This document shows positions 34,801 to 45,514 of a DNA stretch of 64,000 nucleotides, one piece after another. Source of the DNA: Promerops cafer (lineage: Eukaryota > Chordata > Aves > Passeriformes > Nectariniidae); the NCBI GenBank assembly GCA_013398275.1, contig VZSE01008348.1, forward strand, positions 434,001-498,000, in the 5' to 3' direction. A program made the translations under genes and the position numbers. The notes beneath the pieces are model-generated. The model saw only the letters and a program-made list of their open reading frames with translations. It did no database searches and was not told where the DNA came from. Numbering within the stretch: position 1 is the stretch's first letter; every line of letters begins with the position of its first letter.

Positions 34801-37800
34801 TCTTCTTTGGGCAAGTAGGCCCAAGCAGCGTGCAAAATCCATGCGACACAGGAGAGCCACACACAAGTTTGCACTGGATTTGCAATGAGAGGGCAGTTAC
34901 AGGAGAGGTCACATTGGATTTTATCTGTGGTTACGCAGACATTCACATTTGCATCTTCTGTATTCACTGCAGTAGTTTTTAAAATAGGACCTTTCATTCT
35001 GAAGGATCCCAAAGAGCTTTTTAAGTGTAACAAAAGGGTTGTAAAACCCCTGTTTAAGGATTGCTTCCTGTGCTACAGAAGTGCAGCTTCATTTGGCAGT
35101 CCTGGCCCTTCCTGATTCAGAGGTATTTGGGAATCCCAGCCAAAGCTGGACCTTAGCCCAATGCATACAACTCTGCTCACAGTGAAGTGGCTCCTAGACT
35201 GGCCTTCACTTTGAATTTGAACTCAGTTGAACTGTGAGCACTTGTGCTGACAGTGGTGTGCTCCCACTGAAGTCTAGCAAATTTTGGCCAATCTTTTTGA
35301 CAGGGTCTTGCTCCACCCTGATGAAACTTAAGGGATGGGTGAGGTGATTGTTATATAAGCTTTTAGTCATGAGGGCTGGGGCTTCTTAGCCAGACATACA
35401 GTCTGTTTAATATCTGGTATTGCTGTGGTTTACTTACCAAATGCATCTTCTTAGTTCACTTAGTAGCTTTGCTTTTTACTTATCCATAGTTCTGAATCAT
35501 GACCTTTCTTCCCTTTTCAAAATTATTTTGATTTCTGTGGTCTAATGGTTGTCAGTGTCTGTTGGGGCTGCCCAGGGTCTCAGGTGGTCTCCTGCCCAAG
35601 TACTGGACAGGCCCAGGATTGCTTTGTTTCCAGTACCAGATAATATTCTGGCATTAGGTCCAGCCCTCTAGACCACCTTGTTCATAAGGAGGGCTTAAGG
35701 TTGAATCACAGAATGATTTGGGTTGGAAGGAACTTTGAAGATTATCTAGTCCCAGCCTCTTTGCCTTGGGCAGGCACACCTTCCAGAACACTAGACCGGG
35801 TTCTCAAAGCCCCATCCAACCTGGCCTTGAACATTTCCAGAGACAGGGCATCCTCAGCTTCTCTGGACAGACTGTTCTAGAGTGTCGCCACCCTCGCAGT
35901 AAAGCATTTCTTTCTATCTAACCTAAGCCTGCTCTCTTTGAGTCTGAAGCCATCTCCCTTTGTCCTGTCACTACATGCTCTGGTACAGAGTTATTTTCTG
36001 GCTTTCTTTTAGCCCCCTTTAGATACTGGATGGTTTTTGTGTCTTCAAATGCTGCATATACAATGTTCCCTGAGAAGACAGCTTTCTCCTAGAGGAGTTC
36101 TTCCAGAGGCACTTAATTTAGATACTTCTGTTTATGAGGGGTAAATGGATTCTGCTGGCAGTGTCTACCCTGCCTCCTGAAAGAGCTTCTCTCACCTCCT
36201 GAGAGTAGCTGTATCCTGGGAAGTGGGGAGCAAGTGGGACAGTTGAGTAGAAGACACTTGGTTCCCCAAGCCCAGTGTCTCTTGCTTCATAATTTGGAGA
36301 AAATGGGGTCAAGGAAGGTCCCCTTATTCTTGGTTCATACAGTATTCTTGTTGAAATGTCAGGGCTCTGCTGTGTGATGGGAAGGGGATAAGGCGCTTTA
36401 TGGGCCAAGAACTGTCCTTGCAGCTCTGTGCAGCAAGGATGGGAGAGCAGCTTGGACTTGGAAACAGGCTCCAACCTCTGTTTAACTGGACAAGCTGGAT
36501 GTGGATGAAGTAAAGGCTGACAAATGCAGGAGAGCAGCCAGCACTGTGCAGGGCAGGAGGAGTTGGGCTGCTCTTCAGGCTGTGTTCCTCTTGTGTAAGG
36601 CATCCTTAGAGCAGATATCAGGGAGAGCTCAGAAAATCCCATCATGTGTCAAAAACACTATGCTGGACAGCAAGGAACACTTTGTACCTACAGCAGTATC
36701 TCCCACACTGCCCCAAATTAGGCCTTAAAGGTTTGTTTTGGATGAAGTGAGAGACCAGTTTCCTTTCAGGCTGTGAAAAATGCAAACGTACAGCACCAGT
36801 GCCCAAAGCCCAAACTTGTTTCCACGGCCTCCACGTACCACAGTGGCTCCTGATACCTCTTGATAGGATGATTTCTATCAGGAAAGGCCTTACTAAGTGC
36901 TGCCCAGAGGTTCTGGAATTAAACAGGGAAGGGGAAGTACAACCCCACTGTACTTTGAACATTCAGGTTTTAGTGGGTGGTTGCACTCTTCTCTGCCTTT
37001 CTCTGCTCCTGCCATGTCTTCCTTGCCAGAGCTATCCTTCTCTGCTTGTGATGCTGTAGCTGTTTCCAAAAGCTGCCAGTTGTGATGTTGGCAAGAGTCA
37101 ACTGGTGCATGGTGATGGGAAGGATGCAGTGAAAGCCGAGATAATTTTTCAGAGGTCTCGTACCACATCACTACAAACATTTTTAGCATAAATAATATCA
37201 AACTGACTAGTCATATGGCTTCTGGAGGTTTTCTGGGAGGGTCCTTTTGTTGATGAAAAACCTAATGCCATTTGTATGTCTTTGAGACGCGTAAATAATT
37301 CTTTATGTAGTCTTAGTTTTGAGGGTGTATTAACATATCTAAGATTTGTTTGAAAAAGAAACCAAACAGTTTTTTACCACCTAGACATAGTGCTGCTGCC
37401 AGGAGGAATAAGTTCACTTTGCCACAATTAAATATCTACTGAGTTGAAAAGGTTAAGTGATATCCTAATGCTATAATGATTTGCACCTTTTCCTAATGGT
37501 TTATTCGTGCTTGCAATTTTATTAAATGGAAACAGTGTGAATTCTGCTGAAATGTCAGGTGTTTGGGGAAGCTGAAACACACGCCACCCAAAGTGCCTCA
37601 CTTCTGTAGCATTTTGGGAAAAGGAGGAATTTGAATGTATGATGGTCAGTCTGAGGTTGTCACTTTTGTTACTTTGTTGTTTATTGATTCCTAGATGCAG
37701 CTAATAAGAAAAGAAGACGTACATTGACATCTTCCACCACCACAGAAGAAATGGTAATTCTGAATTTCAGTAGTACTAAAACAGGGGACCCACGCCTGCT

Positions 37801-40800
37801 TCAGCAATGGACTTATTTATTGAAGTATTCTGACAATGTTCAGAAAGAGCCTTGGGAGTTCCCAGTAGGCATTTGGTAACTTCTCTGCTATTTGCAAATG
37901 CAGTGGTTAAGGAAGGTGGTGTCCCAGGTGTTTGGCTTTTCTTAAAGCATTTTTGCTTCCATTTTCAAAATGAATGTCTGGAGAGGAATATTGTTAGCCA
38001 TGCAGAGAAGCTGACTATTCACAGAACTGTGGACTGCTTTTTATCTTTCTGCTAAGACATAAGTATGATAATGAGAACAGCAGTAAATATCACCATGATA
38101 TAAAAATACATTGTTTTGATTTTCTTACAGAGTGCAGAAGATACAGCAGCAGAAAACCATTTACGGATAGTAAAAAGAAAAAACAACAGGCATAAAGGTG
38201 AGACTCACTTTGATACCAGAAGGGTTAATTCCGTTTTTACTGTGCCTGAAACTTCTAGCAGAGAAACAAGGCATGCAAACACTGCTTCTCCAGCAAGAAC
38301 AGTGGGAAGACAAGGAGAAGAAATGTGGCTCAAGAATGCAATGATAGATGGAACAAAGGACTGATTCTCTGGGAGCCTGGGGTGGGATTTATGATAATGG
38401 ATAAATTGTAATATGTGTGTAGGGAGTGTATATAAGCAACACAACGTAGAATCAAGGTATCCACGTATGGTTAGGAGTATTCCCTGCAGGACCTTTGGCC
38501 TGAGGAAAGAATGCCCTCTTTAACACAACTTCAGTGTTAAGGAGCCTTATTCTGATAGTTTGGACATTTGGTAACAACTTTATGGAGCAACTAGGAGGTG
38601 CTGTGATTGTTACGTTGAAGTGCAGAGCTTGGAGATGGCTGATAGCAAATGCTGTGCTGCAAATGTATCTTTGTGATTCTCCTGAGATGAGTGGCTCTGT
38701 GTGCCCTGGTGTGGCAGCAGAAGTCTGATCTGCAGAATGTTTTAATAACTGTGCAGCAAACAGATGCCTGTGGTTTGGCTGAGTGGGACTTGCTGTGTGA
38801 TGTAAGCTGGTGATTCAGATGGGAATGCCCCCACTCTGGCTGGCTGCTGCATTCAGCTCTGTCTCCTGCAGACAGGGGTGCCTCTGCCCGACGCCCCTCC
38901 TCCGTATCAGTACAGTTCAATCTAAAATGGGAACCCTGGGAGGCTCTGGGGAGGGGGCAGCACATCTTACCTTTGGAAGCCTGGGTGTACACAGGGTGCT
39001 TAACCCAACAGAGTGTTTTACTGCATACATGTGGTGTTACAACAGTGAGATGGGTCACAAGACCTATCCTTCAGTGCTGCAGTTTCATGTTACCCTGAAG
39101 CTCCTGCTGTAGTTGCTTGTTGGGATTCTGCTGGCACTTGGAAGTTTGGAATGTGCTAGTGGTGATTATTCACCTCTCTATGGATATGCTTAATGTATGG
39201 GCGTGGTATTGCAAGTGGCTGCCTAGTGTTTTTTTCTGGATTTCACTACCACTGTAAAGAACAGGAAACCTGTAAAGAATCTTGAAATACTCATAGAGCA
39301 TTTCATGTAAGTGAGATGGCATTTCTTTCCTCACAAATGTCTCCAGTAAAATGTAACATTGTTTTTAATGGAGACTGGCAGACTTTTGTGACCGTCCAAT
39401 GGCTCTTTGCTTTTGAACAGCCCATAAAACTTGGCACTCACCTGCTGCTGTGAGATAAAGAAAAAATGGCTATTTCTCTATCAATCCAAACCTGACAAAG
39501 TAGGTATATAAAATGGGTTGTAATAAAAAAGTTTAGTTGCCTGGATCACTTGGTGTATAAGTAGCCTCAATTTTTACCAAATCTAATACTGATTCATTTA
39601 CTGCACTGTTTTCTTGCTTTAGCCTGCTCAGTCCATGGTGTGGTCTTAATGATTGGTGAAAATGCAAGCAAGACAAATCACTAGGGGGTATCATGAGCTT
39701 TAGGAATGGCACATTTAGAGCTGTGGAGCTGTTTGCTTGTGATGAACGAAGCCAAATCCAGAGCTTAGGGAATTTTACACCTAGCACAGTGCTTACATTT
39801 GCCTGGCTACTTTTTTGTTCCCACTGAAAAGTTCCCACTGTGGGTGGCTGGAGGAGCCAGAGATCTGCAGAAGTATTTGTTACTGGTGGAAGGGCTTTGG
39901 CCAACGTTTCAGTTTCTGAAGAGAGGGAGCAAAGCCCCCTTTACAGATCACTTCTGTATCAGAATGCTTTTGTGTTTTAACAGTTCGAATAGACTTTGTG
40001 AGGAAGTGCAAACAAGCTGGGCTTCTAGATGACATATTTGAAGAAATGCTGGACACACTTCACCTGGCTCAGGAAAAACTGATGGATGACAACACTTCAG
40101 AATCAGGTATGTTTCAGGGGGACCCATGGCAGGGACTCTGCTGTCAGAGCAGAGGTGCAGATTGGAATCCCGGGCACTTGGCCCTGGGCCAGTTTCCTGA
40201 GAATACCATGGTGCCAAATAACTCAGTCCTTACTTCTGCAGCTGTGCAGGAGGTTGAGAATGACCTCCCCTTTTGAATGACCACTTACAATGAAAGTTCC
40301 AAGGAACTTCTTTCTCAAAATTATGTAAGAGCTGCCAACTGAGCATCTCTAGTGAGACCTCCTGGCTTGAATTTTTGAAGCCACCTTTTACATGTTGGCA
40401 TAAACATAGGAAGGTTCAGTCCAGCCTCTTTTCCCAGGAGCTGGAGAACAGAGAGGTCCTGAAGAGAACCAGGTTTTATTTGGGTCATAAGTCTGTGTTG
40501 CTCTTGCAGCTTCACAGAGGTACCAGCTGTCTATTAATATCAGCACTCTCTTCTGAGTGAAAATCCCTAAGTATGTACATTTTAAGACTGGATGATTTGT
40601 TACAACTGTACTGTCAGCTGTTAGTGTCTGTTTGGGGCTTTTATGGGTTTTTCACCTTGTATGAGGTACTTTGTTTTTAAATAATTCCAATGTAATGTTG
40701 CTTTCTCCACAACACAGTTAAAGAAAATTTTGAACCTTCCTCTCCAATTGTCCTCCCAGTTTTGCAGTTAGGAGTAATACCTTTGCATAAAGAAGGCTAT

Positions 40801-43800
40801 TTTATGCAAAGTAACTGAAGCACGTACATGGAAAGTGAAATGTCCCACCTGGAAAGTCTTCCTTCATGAGCAGCTTGTGTGTCAGTTGAACTCTGTGAGT
40901 GTTTTGTGTTTTGCTTCAGCAGAAGCCTCAGGTATGAAATTGAGGTGTAATTCTTGGATGTTTCTTAATAGCAAACAGGGATAGCTCAATCCCACACGTG
41001 ATCTGTCAGGAGGAGCTGGTGCAGTCAGCTCTGCCATCACACAGTCCTGGCACACTGAAGTGAAATATGACTTAAGTCTATTGCTCTTCTTTAAGTGCAC
41101 TGTTCATGTGGTGCAGACCCAAAAAAGGAAGAATTTTCTGTATGAAACTAAAAAGAAAGAATTGACAACTTGATCCCTCTTTCTCAATATAGATTATATG
41201 AGAAGGAAGACATCTTAAAACCTTGAGAAGTCAGTATGATGGAAAATAAGTAATTGCTGTTTTGTGGTACTTCTAATGTAGGGCTCTGTAAACCTTTACT
41301 CAGTAGTGTTACATCAAATTATCTCTTTCCCCAGAGTATGAAGAGACAGTGATGGCACTGTTTGACTGTGGACTGTTTGAAAATATACTGACAAATATTT
41401 ATTCAGGTATGTGCAGAAAAGCTGTCAGAGGAGCAGTTGGTCTGGGGTTTGGCACTGAAGTTATTCTAAGGAGAATTCTGATAGAACAATCAAAATAAAA
41501 ATTCTAAGGAACTTTTTTTCTCAGTGTTATATAAACAGTTGAATAAAAGCCATGGCTAGCTGAGTCTTTAGAAATACAGTATATCAGATTTGGCTGGCTG
41601 ACCTGTGAAGGACGGAGCAACTCACAGTTCCACAGCTTTAAAAGGCCAAAGGGTCTCCGTCCCAGGGGAGCTCCCCTCTCCTGAAGCTTATTTGGGTTCC
41701 TTCTCCACAGCCTCCCTTCAGCAGCTTGCCAGTGTTACAGCTCTGCTGCTGGCTGACAAGTGCTGGTCAGAGTAATGCTTTCTGCTGAAACACAGCAGCC
41801 GTAGATCAGCAGAACCCACCAGGGCTGGGGAGCAATTGTGCTTTGAGAAAAAAAGATGAGAATGCCCAGAGTGAAATGCAAACAAAGGCAGGAACAGTGA
41901 CTTGGGAGCACTGGTGTGGAAGGAAACTCTGGGGCTTGGATTCTCAGCAGTTTGAAGCAACAAGACTGAAGCTGTTTTTCAGACAGGCAAGTCTCATGCT
42001 TCCCATTTCCCTCTCCAACAGTTGTTCTAACTTTTGCTTTAATTTTTTCTGGTGGAAAGGGTTTTAATTAGCAAATGTTGAGGTTTGTTATGTGAAGATG
42101 ATGTTTGCTGTTTCCCCTTCACTTGACTGAAAAAGCCAGGCTCCTCCCTTCAGTCTCCTGTTCTTGTATTTCAATTCCTTTTTCAGCAGTTGGAGTGTCC
42201 GGTGTTGCAGTTGTCTGACACAAAGTTCCACCAGTGCCTCATCTGAGGACATTAAAACATCTCTGCTCGGAATTCCTCATGTGACACAACCTTGGATCAC
42301 ACTTGTTACTTTCACTGCTGCATCAATTATTTCAACCTCTTCTCAGCTTACAGGAAAATCTCTTGATATTGGCACCTCCCTGCACACAACCATGTGATTC
42401 TCATGAGTACTAGTTGTCCCCTCTCCAAATCCCCACAACTCAAACAGCTCAATTCTTCCTGCACCACACAATCTTCTTTTCAGAGACATTTTAATTTCAA
42501 GGTCTATAATAATGAGGTTGGTTCCAAAACTGATCCAAGAGGAGCTCTTAGTGAGAAAGAAATGAAAACCATGTTAATTACGAGTGAAACTGTAGAGAGG
42601 GAAGTAAATCACCAGCTCCTTTTTTTTTTGTTCTTTTTTTGTTTATTGTTGTCATAATCTCGTAAGTTCTAGCTAGCAAGTCTCTGTGGTGACATACTAA
42701 GTCAAGGACTACATAAAGTAGGACTGGTATAATATACTGGGTCTCAAGCTGATGGTTTTGGGTCATCTGCCATGCTTTAAATTCAATCCTTTTGTCACTT
42801 CTTAAATCATCATGCAAAACCTGTTCTAAAGCCTTACATGCCAGCACAGCAAGGCTACTCTGAACTATAACTGTTGAAAGGGCTTTTTAAAATCCCTTTT
42901 TATATACAGGGATACACACTCCTTTTGCAGCATGCAGCTTTACTGCAAACTCAACTGCATGTAAAACCTTCCACACAGGATATGCTGTTGCCTCAACAGC
43001 AGTTTCAGATTTCTAGGTTGGAGGTTCTTTTCCTGTCCTCCAAGGAAAATGACTTCTTTTAGTTTTGCTTTCAGTTCTGTTGTGCATCCTGCTTGGGCAG
43101 GATGCCTCCATCAGCTTCCCTCTCCTCTGTGCTGGTCAGCAGTCTGGCCAGAAGCTTTTGAGCTCTTTGACAGCATTTGTTTTCAGGAGGCTTGTAGCAG
43201 CAAATTCTGGAATTCAGATAAAGGTTGTGGACACAAAGGCCGTTATACTTAATTTTAAAACTATTGTGCAGTTCCTTCACTGAGAGCCCCATAGCACTTG
43301 GGGCAGTCATTCCAGGTCCATGTCCCTTAAGCCATTCCTGATTTTACAGAAATACGTTTTCTTTCCCTTCAGTTCATTTCCTGTACGAGGTGGAAGGTTC
43401 CCAATCTGTTACCTGCCTTCCTGTAGAAGCATTTCTGTAGGCCAGTCATTCCCATCGCTGACATCTTTCTCTGGGCTACTTCTATTTCTGCTACATCCTT
43501 TTGGCAGGAGAGAAACTGAGCTCTGTGTTCCAGCTGTAGCTCTCCCAAATGCTGAATCAACAGGATCACAGAGTGTTCTGAGTGGGAAGGGACCCACAAG
43601 GATCACTGAGTCCAGCTCTTAAGTAAGTGGCTCATATGGGGATTGAACCCAGAGCGTGGCATTATTAGCACCATGCTCTAACCAACTAAGCTGCTTTGTT
43701 TATTTCTGATAACTAATTCATACCCAGATACTCTCTAAGAGGGCTTTTTCCCCCAGTTTCGCTTGTACATGTCCAGCTTCTTCAAGTATGTCACCTGAGA

Positions 43801-45339
43801 GCAGAGGGAAGGGGCATCTCCTCTTCAGTCAGAGCTAGGCTGGGGCACCAGGTCCCTCTTCAGGGAATGCTACCAGAATTTCCCATGGGCAGCAGGCACC
43901 AACAGCGCTCTGGCTGCCTGTTTTCAACACCCACACCCAACTTTGGGTAATGTATTTAAAAACGTGTCCATGTCCATCAGCTTCCACATCCACCCACAGG
44001 CACCAGGTGCTGTGCTTCCTCACTACAGAGGAAGAAGCAGCAGGGAGGCAAAAGGCCAAAGTGCTTTCCTTTCTTTTTTGTTGTTTGTTTGTTTGTTTGT
44101 TTGGGGTTTTTTTGTTGTTTTTCAAATCAGTTAAGGCTCTCTTATTCTGAATGGCATAGGGTAAACATCTGGAGAGAATTTTTCCACTCTACTCACTGGA
44201 ACTCTGGAGACATCCTTCAACATCTTCTCCCCCAAAAGAGGAAAAATACGTTCAGTTTGTACAAAATGCCTTCTCCTCCTTACTAGAATCGGAACTCTCA
44301 GCATTCTCACACACTGAGAAAGTAGTTTGTTGTTCACAGACCAGCCCTGCTGCTCAGAGGTCACCAACACCTCTGTGTGTCCTGTTAACTGAACAAAGCA
44401 GGTGCCTCGTTTAAAACTTGCAATTAACACTGTAAGGTTGTGGTAATGCTTCTGAATACTGGCAAGGTTCCTTACTGAGCTCTCACTGACTTCAATAATC
44501 TTTAACATTAGGGAAATGGAAGCAGCAGAGGGAAGCAGAAATGCAGTCAAGCAGGGCTTTGCAAATAAGGTAAACAACTTGGTTAATCCCATCAGGAGAC
44601 TGTCAATAATGATTTTGCCAGAAGCAGGAGAATAAATGCTGTTGAATTGTGTTTTTGATAATCGAGTTGTTGAATGCAGTTGTCCAAACCATCTGTTTTT
44701 AGGTTTAATTTTGTTGTTGGCTAAAATCTATTAGGCTTGTAAATTTGCTTTAGGAGTGCAATTTAGAGATGGTATCTTTAAAGATGTAAAATACGTCATT
44801 GTTGCAGGAGTTCTCACATAAATGGGCTCTGAAAAGAGAACCTTTAAAGCTCATATACCAGTTAACACAGGGGATTAGTAGCTAAACTAGTTAATTTTAC
44901 ATATGCTGAGATGTTTTAAATTTAATCTCAAAACTAGCCCTGTGCTTTCTCTGACACACCAGCCAGGCTCTCAGCAGACACAGAGTTCAGCTCTTTGTGA
45001 AGACACCAGGTGTGCAGGGTGGTGGGTTATAGACATTGCTGCAGAAAGGCAAAGGTTTTATTGTAGGTTAAACCAAGCATTGGTAGCTCTACAGAGTTAA
45101 TGAATATGTAACATATTTTATATTAATAATACTTATGTATAATAATAAAATATTTTTATTCCTTAATAATAAAGGCTTTTTATCCCTTTTTCATAATAGG
45201 AACAGAAGAAAAAATCCAGAAACTTCTGGAAAACAAAAAAAGGCTGGATCACAAGATTGAGCTACTGCAGGACTTAAAAGAAGTCATCCTTCCTACTCCA
45301 GAGAACATGGCCAGTACATCCAGTACGGTGTCTGAATAA
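28712..45339 (+). CDS. PHF11: PHF11, PHD finger protein 11 (9 coding exons)
   Basis: Coding exons: 28712-28822, 30488-30595, 31340-31473, 34484-34530, 37695-37753, 38131-38197, 39984-40106, 41335-41406, 45200-45339, in phase throughout: 861 nt, 286 residues (human about 331, with a longer N-terminus). It has an extended PHD: a C2HC knuckle (C10, C13, H33, C36) followed by a PHD with C75, C78, C87, C92, H97, C100, C121, H124. A basic KKRRR stretch at 138-142 is a likely nuclear signal. A conserved C-terminal part (EEML...EKLMDDNTSES, LFDCGLFE) ends in a heptad-like helix at about 243-270. Human PHF11 is nuclear, linked to Th1 cytokine transcription and atopy, and reported to act in DNA end resection. 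The start could be Met1, Met2 or Met5 (28724), the last with the best Kozak context and matching human KMEKRTCALC. Confidence 0.93.
29049..29115. other. 67-nt hairpin in PHF11 intron 2
   Basis: The left arm at 29049-29072 pairs with the right arm at 29090-29115, with a 17-base loop. Both arms share GTTTTCATGTG and CTTTGTG words in inverted order. The differences are a 2-base bulge and one mismatch. Confidence 0.7.
30488..30595 (+). CDS. PHF11: PHF11 coding exon 3
   Basis: The exon lies between TTGTCTTTAG and GTAAGG. It reads LFSSGFVESEDHNPENLGIR then FDVSSVLKELRRGKRL, parallel to human LYSSGLVECEDQDP...FDVESVKKEIQRGRKL. Confidence 0.95.
31340..31473 (+). CDS. PHF11: PHF11 coding exon 4 (PHD finger)
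   Basis: The exon lies between CTGTTGCAG and GTACCG. It encodes CNFCRKKGATVGC and YHFFCALCDDA, most of the PHD zinc ligands. It is very CpG/GC-rich inside an AT-rich intron setting. The donor is poor (CCG|GTACCG), and the frame stays open to 31564 if the donor is skipped. Confidence 0.95.
34484..34530 (+). CDS. PHF11: PHF11 coding exon 5 (last PHD ligands)
   Basis: A 47-base exon lies between AATTTTAG and GTGAGT and reads VFCPKHDPGNRTSHY. It supplies the final Cys and His of the PHD. Confidence 0.9.
35565..35680 (-). pseudogene. 5S rRNA-like sequence (pseudogene or 5S-derived SINE head), antisense
   Basis: On the minus strand this stretch aligns with vertebrate 5S rRNA. It shares, in order and at about the right spacing, GGTCTCC, CCAAGTACT, CAGGCCC, TGCTT and TTCC (given as plus-strand complements). 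Many substitutions lie between. It abuts a CR1 at 35703. It is decayed, so function is unlikely. An ancient 5S-derived SINE is the alternative. Confidence 0.6.
35703..35985 (-). repeat. CR1 LINE 3'-end fragment (antisense, PHF11 intron 5)
   Basis: It starts GAATCACAGAATGATTTGGG and continues CCAACCTGGCCTTGAACA, AGGGCATCCTCAGCTTCTCT and CTCTTTGAGTCTGAAGCCAT, the reverse complement of the CR1 3' region. Confidence 0.93.
37695..37753 (+). CDS. PHF11: PHF11 coding exon 6
   Basis: A 59-base exon lies between GATTCCTAG and GTAATT and reads AANKKRRRTLTSSTTTEEM. It carries the basic nuclear-signal-like cluster. Confidence 0.88.
38131..38197 (+). CDS. PHF11: PHF11 coding exon 7
   Basis: A 67-base exon lies between TTCTTACAG and GTGAGA and reads SAEDTAAENHLRIVKRKNNR. 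It is a low-conservation linker, supported by phase with its neighbours. Confidence 0.85.
39984..40106 (+). CDS. PHF11: PHF11 coding exon 8
   Basis: The exon lies between TTTTAACAG and GTATGT. It encodes FVRKCKQAGLLDDIFEEMLD then EKLMDDNTSES, closely matching human KCKEAGLLNYLLEEILD...EKLMDETTSES. Confidence 0.96.
41335..41406 (+). CDS. PHF11: PHF11 coding exon 9
   Basis: A 72-base exon lies between TTTCCCCAG and GTATGT and reads YEETVMALFDCGLFENILTN. It matches human YEEIGSALFDCRLFEDTFVN. Confidence 0.95.
42617..42652 (+). repeat. T-rich tract (PHF11 intron 9)
   Basis: This is a poly-T run with interspersed G (CTTTTTTTTTTGTTC...). It is low complexity. Confidence 0.8.
43560..43696 (-). repeat. 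tRNA-Ile-derived SINE with CR1-like tail (TguSINE1-like), antisense
   Basis: Read on the minus strand, 43696 to about 43627 gives AGCTTAGTTGGTTAGAGC, ATGGTGCTAATAATGCCA and GGGTTCAATCCCCATA. This is a tRNA-Ile(AAU)-like body with recognisable A and B boxes and anticodon arm. It then runs into a CR1-type 3' end (complement of CACAGAGTGTTCTGAGTGGG). This head-tail fusion is the design of TguSINE1, a songbird SINE that uses CR1 for mobilisation. Decay of the A box makes it a dead copy. Confidence 0.8.
44071..44122 (+). repeat. (GTTT)n / T-G-rich tract (PHF11 intron 9)
   Basis: Five GTTT units are followed by GGGGTTTTTTTGTTGTTTTT. It is low complexity, with T/G on the PHF11 sense strand. Confidence 0.9.
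45200..45339 (+). CDS. PHF11: PHF11 coding exon 10 (terminal, stop TAA)
   Basis: The exon follows TTCATAATAG. It encodes a charged helix (EEKIQKLLENKKRLDHKIEL then LQDLKEVILP) matching human LKEEIELLQDLKQTL. The stop TAA is at 45337-45339. Confidence 0.95.
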
Positions 45340-45488
45340 CCCCTGTCTGTGATGGTGCAATAGATAGGATTTTTTAATGATAAAAACCATAGAGCAGTCT
45401 GGTCAGTGCCCAATTCCCTGGCCCCAAGGAGGGGGCTGAATGGGTGCAAGAATGGGCTGTTATACTCATTTTTATACCTCACTGTTGC

Positions 45489-45494
45489 AATAAA
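45489..45494 (+). terminator. PHF11: PHF11 poly(A) signal AATAAA
   Basis: The canonical hexamer lies 150 bases after the stop. It gives a short 3'UTR (45340 to about 45515). Two more overlapping AATAAA copies at 46098-46108 could serve a longer transcript. Confidence 0.7.
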
Positions 45495-45514
45495 GTCCTT
45501 CTAGTTTTCAAATT

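Noticed and set aside
43627..43696. Functional tRNA-Ile gene
   Set aside because: It is fused to a CR1-like tail, and the acceptor stem and A box are degraded, so it is a SINE head and not a tRNA gene.
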